A stretch of DNA of 15,311 nt from Campylobacteraceae bacterium. Its GTDB lineage: Bacteria; Campylobacterota; Campylobacteria; Campylobacterales; Campylobacteraceae. The position numbers and the translations under genes were made by a program. Position 1 is the first letter of the stretch. Every line of letters starts with the position of its first letter. The stretch is from contig JAAYLJ010000004.1 in assembly GCA_012521935.1 (NCBI GenBank), forward strand, positions 1-15,311. The letters run 5' to 3'. Under the pieces are notes generated by a model, which saw only the letters and a program-made list of their open reading frames with translations, ran no database searches and was not told the DNA's origin. Shown one piece after another: positions 9,561 through 14,872 of the stretch.

Positions 9561-9590
9561 GGAGGATGAAATATAATTTCGTCCTCTTTT
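9561..9590 (+). terminator. Rho-independent terminator after the AsmA-like gene
   Basis: The hairpin has left arm GGAGGATGAAAT (9561-9572), loop ATA and right arm ATTTCGTCCTCT (9576-9587), pairing with G-U wobbles at 9567/9581 and at the 9561/9587 end, then TTTT. It follows the stop at 9548 by 12 nt and ends only 4 nt before the tRNA. Confidence 0.85.
9572..9577 (+). promoter_or_regulatory. Perfect TATAAT, probable -10 box of the tRNA gene, inside the terminator
   Basis: TATAAT covers the loop and top of the preceding terminator hairpin. It lies 17 nt before the mature tRNA 5' end, a suitable distance for a short tRNA leader. No -35 box is visible. No other -10 box lies between the upstream gene and the tRNA, so this is the best candidate unless the tRNA is read from upstream. 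Confidence 0.5.
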
Positions 9591-9594
9591 AATT

Positions 9595-9671
9595 GGCTGG
9601 GTAGCTCAGCTGGCTAGAGCGCTGGTCTCATAAGCCGGAGGTCGGGAGTTCAAGTCTCCCCCCCGCCACCA
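9595..9671 (+). tRNA. tRNA with anticodon CAT (elongator tRNA-Met; tRNA-Ile2 possible)
   Basis: A 77-nt tRNA with encoded CCA. The D-arm is GCTCAGCTGGCTAGAGC, the anticodon loop CTCATAA with anticodon CAT at 9628-9630, and the T-arm GGGAG-TTCAAGT-CTCCC. It is not the initiator: it starts with G and pairs G1-C72, and it lacks the three GC pairs at the base of the anticodon stem. The acceptor stem pairs well except for a T4-C69 mismatch (9598 with 9664). A CAT anticodon is also used by the lysidine-modified tRNA-Ile2, and sequence alone does not separate these here. The tRNA borders the accessory patch to its right. Confidence 0.92.
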
Positions 9672-9792
9672 TACCTTTTTTACCCAATCTTAAATGACTT
9701 CAAAAACTTAACGCAAAATATCGCATATGAGCTTTTTACTCGGTATTAGAAAACAAAGATTTGAGTTACTACTTTACTAAATAAACTCTATT

Positions 9793-9828
9793 TAATATTT
9801 AGTGTATATAGTATGTGTATAATATTTA
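9793..9828 (+). promoter_or_regulatory. hicAB promoter region with a direct repeat
   Basis: TATAAT at 9818-9823 is a good -10 box 15 nt before the hicA start. The 9-mer TAATATTTA occurs at 9793-9801 and 9820-9828, the second copy overlapping the -10 box. Because HicB carries a DNA-binding domain and such systems repress themselves, the repeat could be its operator. The motif is AT-only, so it may also be chance. Confidence 0.4.
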
Positions 9829-9837
9829 AGGATAATG

Positions 9838-10062
9838 ATGTCAAAATATGATAAGTTATCAGCAAAGATTAAAAACAATCCTAAAAATGTGGATTTTGAC
9901 ATTATAAAAAAGATACTTGAAAACAATGGATATGAGTGTTTTAATACAGGTGGTAGTCATTATGTATTTAGAAAAGATAATGAATTACCGATTACGATCC
10001 CATACGATAGACCCATAAAAGTTATCTATGTAAAGAAAGTATTAGAGCTGATAGGAGCATAA
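9838..10062 (+). CDS. hicA: HicA-family mRNA interferase toxin
   Basis: Toxin of the type II HicAB system: a small double-stranded-RNA-binding-fold ribonuclease that cleaves mRNA when HicB is lost. It is 74 residues, the usual size. The N-terminal helix pair is followed by NNGYECFNTGGSHYVFRK with the catalytic His41 in the conserved G-S-H, then ITIPYDRPIK and the final helix KKVLELIG. The ATG at 9838 lies 5 nt after AAGGA (9828-9832); the ATG at 9835 is in frame but too close to it. hicB follows 1 nt after the stop. All key residues are present, so this looks like an active toxin. It lies within the accessory patch beside the tRNA. Confidence 0.93.
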   Translation: MSKYDKLSAKIKNNPKNVDFDIIKKILENNGYECFNTGGSHYVFRKDNELPITIPYDRPIKVIYVKKVLELIGA

Positions 10063-10063
10063 A

Positions 10064-10423
10064 ATGAAAAAAAATAAAGAGTATTATTTAAATTTACCGT
10101 ACGAGATAGCTATTAGACCACTAACGGCTGATGAGGGTGGTGGATATTTAGCACATTACAATCATAAAGGATTAGAGTTTATCATGAGTGATGGTGAGAG
10201 TTATGAGGAAGTTCTACAAAATGTAAAAAATGCTTTTGAATGTTATCTTGATGTAGCATTAGAAAAAAATGATTTTATACCCGAGCCAAATCATAAAGAA
10301 AAAACAAAAAGAATAAATATCACTTTACCCGAGCGTATAATTAAGATGATAGACAAACAGTATCCTAACCGCTCAGCCTTTCTATCAGAAGCGGCTCTTG
10401 AAAAACTAAATAGAGCTGTTTAG
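10064..10423 (+). CDS. hicB: HicB-family antitoxin with ribbon-helix-helix domain
   Basis: Antitoxin that binds and blocks HicA and probably represses the hicAB promoter. It is 119 residues. The N-terminal degraded RNase-H-like HicB domain has the usual IAIRPLTADEGGGYLAHYN, then SDGESYEEVLQNVKNAFECYLD. The C-terminal part from about residue 83 (KRINITLPERIIKMIDKQ, then SAFLSEAALEKL) is a ribbon-helix-helix DNA-binding domain. The ATG at 10064 has AGGAG inside the hicA end, and the 1-nt gap implies coupled translation. No interruption is visible, so the pair appears intact, in contrast to its broken neighbours. Confidence 0.93.
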   Translation: MKKNKEYYLNLPYEIAIRPLTADEGGGYLAHYNHKGLEFIMSDGESYEEVLQNVKNAFECYLDVALEKNDFIPEPNHKEKTKRINITLPERIIKMIDKQYPNRSAFLSEAALEKLNRAV

Positions 10424-10468
10424 TTTAATAGAACTTTCAAGCCATAACATCCGAGCATAACATCAAGT

Positions 10469-11004
10469 GGACATTTAAAGGTTTTAACTGATAATGGTAA
10501 TATTAATATTCAAGTTACATTAGATGATGATAGGGTTTGGGCTACACAGAAAAGCATGGCATAAATATTTGAAACAACTCCACAAAACATAACACAGCAT
10601 ATTAAAAATATTTACAAAAAACAAGAGTTAGATGAGCAGTCAACTTGTAAGAAAATCTTACAAGTTTAGCAAGAAGGAAATAGAAGCATTCAAAGAGAGT
10701 TTGACTTTTATAATTTTGACATGTTAATAACCGTTGGTTATAGGGTAAATAGCTTAAGGACGATGCAATTTAGAAAATGGACAACAAGCATATTAAAAGG
10801 TTTTGTACTTGATGATGATAGATTAAAACAAGATAGAAATTTAACAAATAAAGACTATTTTTGCGAATTACTTGAGCATATTCGCTCTATTAGAGCGAGT
10901 GAGCGCCGTATTTGACAACAGAAACAGATATTTTCGCTGAGTGTAGTATTGATTATGCTCTAAACCCCATCTATTGCAGAAGAGTTTTACTCTATGGTAC
11001 TTCT
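10469..11004 (+). pseudogene. RhuM-family (virulence protein RhuM/COG3943) gene remnant
   Basis: The plus-strand translation matches the RhuM family in order: DNGNINIQVTLDDDRVW, TQKSMA, IFETTPQNITQHIKNIYKKQ, FDFYNFDMLITVGYRVNS, QFRKW, GFVLDDDRLKQ and ELLEHIRSIRASERR. The frame is broken by TAA at 10562, TAG at 10667 and TGA at 10913. After a small deletion near 10918 it continues in another frame as TDIFAECSIDYAL. A third-frame fragment (SIAEEFYSMV) ends it near 11004. About five codons are also missing between TSILK and GFVLDD, where relatives read roughly EYLIK. No start codon is left. RhuM proteins are usually found on genomic islands and near other toxin-antitoxin genes; their function is poorly known. 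Confidence 0.88.
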
Positions 11005-11030
11005 TTCATACTGTCATTAAAAATTTTCAT
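10992..11030 (-). pseudogene. First codons of a lost partner gene overlapping the antitoxin remnant
   Basis: On the minus strand an ATG at 11030 overlaps the stop of the antitoxin remnant (ATGA, 11030-11027). It encodes MKIFNDSMKEVP before a TAG. The ATGA overlap is typical of a toxin following its antitoxin. After these 12 codons the sequence turns into the end of the RhuM remnant, so the rest of the gene is gone. Too short to assign a family. Confidence 0.35.
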
Positions 11031-11250
11031 TTTACAATCTCATTATATTTTTTATCATCCATTTTAAAATTATCATCTAATATCCCTACAAACTTATTAA
11101 ATCCACCATCATTTAAGCTCTCTTTTGAGGTCGCTTGTTTTATGGGTTTTTCATACTTGCTATATGGTATGATAACTGCTTTTTTTGATTAGCTCTCTTG
11201 TCTAAAATGAAAACTGTTTGTGTTAGTAGTTTTGTAAATTGCGCTTGAGT
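11027..11250 (-). pseudogene. Phd/YefM-like antitoxin remnant with frameshift
   Basis: Minus strand, after AAGGAG (11258-11253) and a TATAAT box (11276-11271). One frame reads TQAQFTKLLTQTVFILDKRANQKK. A run of seven A's (11186-11180) then shifts the frame, which continues as KKAVIIPYSKYEKPIKQATS and further to VGILDDNFKMDDKKYNEIVK before the TGA. The pattern (N-terminal helix, then AVIIPYSKYEK, then an acidic tail) resembles Phd/YefM-type antitoxins, whose hallmark is a strand of the kind VAVLIPYEEYE. No normal start codon stands at the expected place; ACT or ATA are seen instead. The assignment is by pattern only and is moderate. Confidence 0.55.
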
Positions 11251-11292
11251 ATCTCCTTATATTTAAATATATTATAATGTACAAGAAAATCT

Positions 11293-11817
11293 TTATTCAC
11301 AAGTATCTCCTTCAGGTAGTGCGGAAGATGTGCCATCTAGCGCCTTATTGAATTGAAGATATTCCAGCAATCTTTGTTTTGTATTGGTGGTCATTGATTC
11401 TAACTCTTGTATGACTTGTGCAGGCTGTTTTGAGCCATTTGCACCATCAAATTTTGAATATAAGCAATTGACTCCATAAGAAATCTCTCGACTAACCTCC
11501 TTTACTGCTAGTATGTCTGATTTATCTACAGTCAAAGCACTTTGTAGTGCTTTCGCAGTTTGCATAGCTGCGGCACGTTGGATACTTGATGTGTAGGTGC
11601 TAGTAATTATTGCCTCTATATCATCACGTACACCATTTGCATTGGCATCGGTGCCTTGAAGAGTATTGCTGCGTTCAAGTTGTGGTATTGCACCTGATGT
11701 TTCTAGGAGCATGACTTGCTCTTTTGGTGCTTGTACTGTATCAGTTGCCGTACTACTGTCATCTCCGCAGCCTGCGAGAATTCCTATGAGGAATGTAGCA
11801 AAAATCCTCTTTGTCAT
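11293..11817 (-). CDS. Putative lipoprotein with a calcium-loop-like motif, function unknown
   Basis: I do not recognise a characterised family. The chosen ATG at 11817 has AAGGAG 7 nt upstream and gives 174 residues starting with a lipoprotein signal: MTKRIFATFLIGILAGC, lipobox LAGC, lipidated Cys17. An in-frame TTG at 11871 also has a ribosome binding site but would put 18 residues before the signal. The mature protein carries TDANANGVRDDIEAI (residues 56-70), resembling the D-x-N-x-N-G-x-x-D-D calcium loops of thrombospondin type 3 and EF-hand-like repeats. A mostly helical remainder follows, with two further cysteines (118 and 173). Its codons are visibly richer in G and C (GCA, GCC, CAA, CTG-type) than those of its neighbours, suggesting transfer from another lineage. 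It lies at the right end of the decayed toxin-antitoxin patch. Confidence 0.72.
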   Translation of the reverse strand: MTKRIFATFLIGILAGCGDDSSTATDTVQAPKEQVMLLETSGAIPQLERSNTLQGTDANANGVRDDIEAIITSTYTSSIQRAAAMQTAKALQSALTVDKSDILAVKEVSREISYGVNCLYSKFDGANGSKQPAQVIQELESMTTNTKQRLLEYLQFNKALDGTSSALPEGDTCE

Positions 11818-12035
11818 TGACGATCTCCTTGGTTGAATTTCTGAAAGTTGATGCATAAAACTCTTAAGCAATTGCTCCTTCTATGTAACAGCAAAATTTA
11901 GTGTCTAAATTAAGCCTATCTATTTATATCTTTTTTTACATTTATTAAATATTAAGTCCAAAATATTCAAATATATCATTTTTATTTTGAAGGAGTGCGG
12001 CTCTTGAGAAATTAAATAAAACTATCTAGCTAAAC
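11818..12035. other. Non-coding interval between the lipoprotein and DUF488 genes
   Basis: About 218 nt holding the lipoprotein leader with two ribosome-binding-site-like AAGGAG motifs and an AT-rich stretch. A lone AAGGAG-plus-TTG at about 11990-12006 (plus strand) meets a stop after two codons. No RNA gene, repeat or convincing terminator is seen. Confidence 0.5.
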
Positions 12036-12398
12036 TTATTTCTCTAGTTTCTTTTCAATAAAATTTTTTAGTATTGGCAAGTGGGAATTTTGTATATCTT
12101 TTACACTACTAAGTAGCGTAATGTCTCCTTTTTTAGCCGCCTCTAGTAGTGGAGTAAACTCTTCATTTAGCATGCTTAGTTCATCTGTATAAGCCTTACC
12201 AAACTCTTTGAAAGTAAGCTCTTTTTGATGCCAGCTTTTGCGTAAGTTACTACTAGGTGTTAACTCTTTTGCCCAAAAATCATAAATTAAATCAGTTTTT
12301 TTAACACCTCTAGGCCAAAGCCTATCAGCTAAAATTCTAACGCCATCATTTGGATTTACTTTGTCATAAACTCTGGCCAAATTTATATTATGCTTCAT
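12036..12398 (-). CDS. DUF488 family protein (YeaO-like)
   Basis: Cytoplasmic protein of 120 residues, the standard length for short DUF488 members. It shows the family hallmarks VRILADRLWPRGVKK near residues 20-34, DFWAKELTPSSNLRKSW with the conserved Trp and Arg, and KEFGKAYTDEL. The C-terminal half (ITLLSSVKDIQNSHLPILKNFI) corresponds to the family's TLLYAAKD-x-x-HNNA segment. The biochemical role is unknown. The ATG at 12398 follows AAGGAT. It is transcribed divergently from ycaO and appears monocistronic. Confidence 0.9.
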   Translation of the reverse strand: MKHNINLARVYDKVNPNDGVRILADRLWPRGVKKTDLIYDFWAKELTPSSNLRKSWHQKELTFKEFGKAYTDELSMLNEEFTPLLEAAKKGDITLLSSVKDIQNSHLPILKNFIEKKLEK

Positions 12399-12479
12399 TA
12401 GTAATCCTTTTTTGGAGCTTAAAATTAAATTTTAACAAAAATGGGCTTTGTTTTTTATATTTGCTTTGATTCTAAATAA

Positions 12480-12488
12480 TGCTATGCT
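12480..12488 (+). promoter_or_regulatory. Candidate extended -10 promoter of ycaO
   Basis: TGCTATGCT lies 25 nt before the ycaO ATG at 12514 and is identical to the element at 1230-1238. The position suits a short leader. There is no visible -35 box. Confidence 0.3.
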
Positions 12489-12513
12489 AATCTACCCAAA
12501 AAATGGAGTTTTA

Positions 12514-14112
12514 ATGAATCTTTTAGCAAAAGAAGCGCCACTTTCTCAAACTTTAGAAAAAATGAGAGAGGTTTTTAAAAAATTAAACATCGATTTAGAA
12601 ATTAGCAGTTACAAAAACCCTCTTAAGAGTTGCTACTCAGTCAACTTAAAAGCCAAAGGAGCTAAAAATATATTTTCAAATGGAAAAGGCTCCACTAAAG
12701 ATGAAGCCCTAGCAAGCGCTATGGGCGAATTCATAGAAAGACTTCAAACAAATGGAGTGTTTTTTGACCTATATCTTCCAAAAAGAGACTATTTTAATGA
12801 TGTGAAGCTTTTTAACTCTAATGAAGGCTACTTAAATGAAGATTTGATAGCCTTTTATAACCAAGAGTTGAAACTTGAAGATTTGATTGATTTTAGTAGT
12901 GATGAGATAGAGAAGATAGCCACCTTGCCATTTAGAAATTTTAAGAGTGATGAAGTAGTCTATTTTCCTGTAAATATTTTAAATAATCTTTATCTAACTA
13001 ATGGTTTAGCAGCAGGCAATACTCCTACTGAGGCGCAAGTGCAAGCTTTGAGTGAAATCATAGAGAGATTTGTAAAGTTTGAAGTTTTAAAAAATGGCTA
13101 CTCTTTGCCTCTTTATGAAGATTTGTCTAAGTTTAGTGATATTTATGAGGATGTAGAGAAATTAAAAAGCTTAGGGTATGAATTTTTAGCGCTTGACGCA
13201 TCTTTGGGCGGAGTTTATCCTGTGGTAGCTACTGCTTTGATAGATCCAAAAAGAGGCACGCTTTTTCTCTCATTTGGCGCTCATCCCATATTTGAAGTTG
13301 CGCTAAGAAGATCTTTTACAGAAATGTTTCAAGGAAGAGATTTGGATGAATTAAAAGAATTTGAAATGCCAACTTTTAATGAAGAGCTAGTCTCTAGTAG
13401 TTTTAATCTTGAATCTCACTTCATTGATTCAAACGCAGCGGTGCATATTGGGCTTATTAGTCCTAAGAAGAGCTTTGATTTAAAGTCGTGGAAGTATGAG
13501 GGATATAGTCGCAAGGATGAGCTTGATTTTTTACTAAAGTGCTTGAATGGACATGAAATTTACATGAGGGAGTATGATTATTTAGGGTTTTATTCGGTAC
13601 AAATGATCGTGCCAAATTTTAGCGAAATCTACCCAGTCTCAGATCTAATATACAACAACCAAAATAGTGGAAAAAAGCTTAGAAGTTTAGTCTTAAATCA
13701 TGAAAGAGTAACAAAAGAAGAGCTTTTTGATGCACTTTTGGAGTTAGATGAGATGCTTTTAGTTGATGAGTTGATTGGAGTGAGGTTTGAAAAACCTTTT
13801 AGCGTGGCAGAACTTAAAGCTTCCAAACTTTTGCAAAGTGGCGAATTTGAAGAGGCTAAAATATACTTAGAGTTAAGCGGTAGAGTTTTGGCTCATCTTT
13901 TAGTGGAGATGATAGAAAAAGAGAATTTTCAAGAATATTTAAATGAACTATCTTTAATTTTTTCAAGTAAAAGAGTGGAAGAGGCAGTGGAAATTTTAAA
14001 TCAAAAAAGAACCTTTGTTCAAACTACTTTTTGCAGTAGCTATATGAAAACTTTAGAAATTTTTGATGCTTTAAGCGTTTTTAGCCCAAGAGAGGATAAA
14101 AAACTTAGCTAA
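12514..14112 (+). CDS. ycaO: YcaO family protein, ribosomal protein S12 methylthiotransferase accessory factor
   Basis: ATP-dependent YcaO-fold enzyme of 532 residues that resembles E. coli YcaO (586) along most of its length. In E. coli, YcaO is linked to RimO-dependent beta-methylthiolation of an Asp in ribosomal protein S12. Visible shared segments are NGKGSTKDEALASAMGEFIE (56-75; nucleotide-binding Lys58 and metal-binding Glu72 and Glu75), NGLAAGNTPTEAQVQALSEI, IERFVK, FLSFGAHPIFEVALRR, TEMFQGRDLDEL and LESHFIDS. The C-terminal helical region is shorter than in E. coli. There is no PxPxP tail of the azoline-forming YcaOs, and no precursor peptide or partner dehydrogenase lies nearby, so natural-product synthesis is unlikely. 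The ATG at 12514 has TGGAG 5 nt upstream; an upstream TTG at 12448 would add a hydrophobic stretch not found in the family. Its 3' end overlaps the convergent gene by 8 bp. Confidence 0.9.
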   Translation: MNLLAKEAPLSQTLEKMREVFKKLNIDLEISSYKNPLKSCYSVNLKAKGAKNIFSNGKGSTKDEALASAMGEFIERLQTNGVFFDLYLPKRDYFNDVKLFNSNEGYLNEDLIAFYNQELKLEDLIDFSSDEIEKIATLPFRNFKSDEVVYFPVNILNNLYLTNGLAAGNTPTEAQVQALSEIIERFVKFEVLKNGYSLPLYEDLSKFSDIYEDVEKLKSLGYEFLALDASLGGVYPVVATALIDPKRGTLFLSFGAHPIFEVALRRSFTEMFQGRDLDELKEFEMPTFNEELVSSSFNLESHFIDSNAAVHIGLISPKKSFDLKSWKYEGYSRKDELDFLLKCLNGHEIYMREYDYLGFYSVQMIVPNFSEIYPVSDLIYNNQNSGKKLRSLVLNHERVTKEELFDALLELDEMLLVDELIGVRFEKPFSVAELKASKLLQSGEFEEAKIYLELSGRVLAHLLVEMIEKENFQEYLNELSLIFSSKRVEEAVEILNQKRTFVQTTFCSSYMKTLEIFDALSVFSPREDKKLS

Positions 14113-14872
14113 AAAGAGCCGAAGCATACCCAACAACACTACTAGCATCCTTGCTTCTATCAAAACTTGTTGTATATTTTATGTCGCTACTTTTCCAACC
14201 TCTTTTTTTAGCCACTTCAATGATAGCCCCTATGCCCATGATACCGCATGCTTCACACTTTTTTAGCTTGCTTAAATCAAGCTCTTTTATGGCTAAAAGG
14301 CAGTTTTCATCCAGCTCTTTTGCTTCATCTAAAGTATAAAAATGGCTTAAATCTGAGCTAATTAATAAAAGAGTATCTTTTTTCGCACAAAAATCTAAAA
14401 GCTCCACCAAATTCCCTAAAGATATGTCGCTATAAACTATCTCCACAACCTTTGTGCCTTCAAAAATATTTTTAATAAAGGGAAGTTGAACTTCAGTTGA
14501 ATGTTCATTGTGAGCCTCTTTTAAAAAACTTAGCCATGAAAATCTCTCTTTTAACTCTTTAGCTAAAACAAGATCATTTTCTATCTCACCGCAAGGGGTT
14601 TTAAAAGAGTCAAAAAGCCCAATACTAGCCCCACTAAAAGCGACTCTATGGCTAGGACCAATGAGCACAATATTTGAAAAAGTTTTTTTAATTTTAAGGT
14701 AAGCGCTAAGCGCATTCTCGCCACTATAAATATATCCAGCATGTGGAACTATGGCTGCTTTAACCTCTTTTTTCTCAAACTTAAAACTTTTTTTAACGCT
14801 ACTTATCCAACTCTTTATCTCTTCGCAAGAATCTGGATAAAACATGCCATTAAAACTCATCTCTTTACTCAT
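14105..14872 (-). CDS. AmmeMemoRadiSam system protein B (MEMO1 family)
   Basis: MEMO1-like protein of 255 residues. The family shares the fold of non-haem-iron extradiol dioxygenases. In bacteria and archaea it is conserved with an AMMECR1-domain protein (A) and a radical SAM enzyme in the uncharacterised AmmeMemoRadiSam set. Family segments are FNGMFYPDS, AAIVPHAGYIYSG (His44), IVLIGPSHRVAF (His75), EAHNEHSTEVQLPF (His121/124), LISSDLSHF (His177) and CEACGIMGIGA (Cys206/209, near the third metal ligand of human MEMO1). I chose the ATG at 14872: it has GGAG 6 nt upstream and overlaps the end of the radical SAM gene by 8 nt. The longer frame from 14923 would lie deeper in that gene. Confidence 0.92.
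   Translation of the reverse strand: MSKEMSFNGMFYPDSCEEIKSWISSVKKSFKFEKKEVKAAIVPHAGYIYSGENALSAYLKIKKTFSNIVLIGPSHRVAFSGASIGLFDSFKTPCGEIENDLVLAKELKERFSWLSFLKEAHNEHSTEVQLPFIKNIFEGTKVVEIVYSDISLGNLVELLDFCAKKDTLLLISSDLSHFYTLDEAKELDENCLLAIKELDLSKLKKCEACGIMGIGAIIEVAKKRGWKSSDIKYTTSFDRSKDASSVVGYASALFS

Noticed and set aside
10443..10464. CATAACATC repeated twice, considered as an integron or mobile-element repeat end
   Set aside because: The 9-mer repeats 13 nt apart but lacks the core sites of attC elements and has no further copies; probably chance in decayed sequence.
10974..11192. 72-residue plus-strand ORF with a hydrophobic look
   Set aside because: It is the complement of the minus-strand antitoxin remnant, whose translation makes better sense; there is no ribosome binding site.
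9644..12035. Second copy of the tRNA 3' end as an att site
   Set aside because: By eye I found no repeat of the T-arm and acceptor sequence to the right. An exact or near-exact search could still find a diverged one.
12448..12513. Upstream TTG start for ycaO giving a hydrophobic N-terminus
   Set aside because: The extra residues are not found in the family, there is no ribosome binding site before the TTG, and the ATG at 12514 has one at good spacing.
12514..14112. YcaO as part of a thiazole/oxazole peptide or other natural-product cluster
   Set aside because: The protein resembles E. coli YcaO, lacks the PxPxP tail, and no precursor peptide, dehydrogenase or exporter lies nearby.
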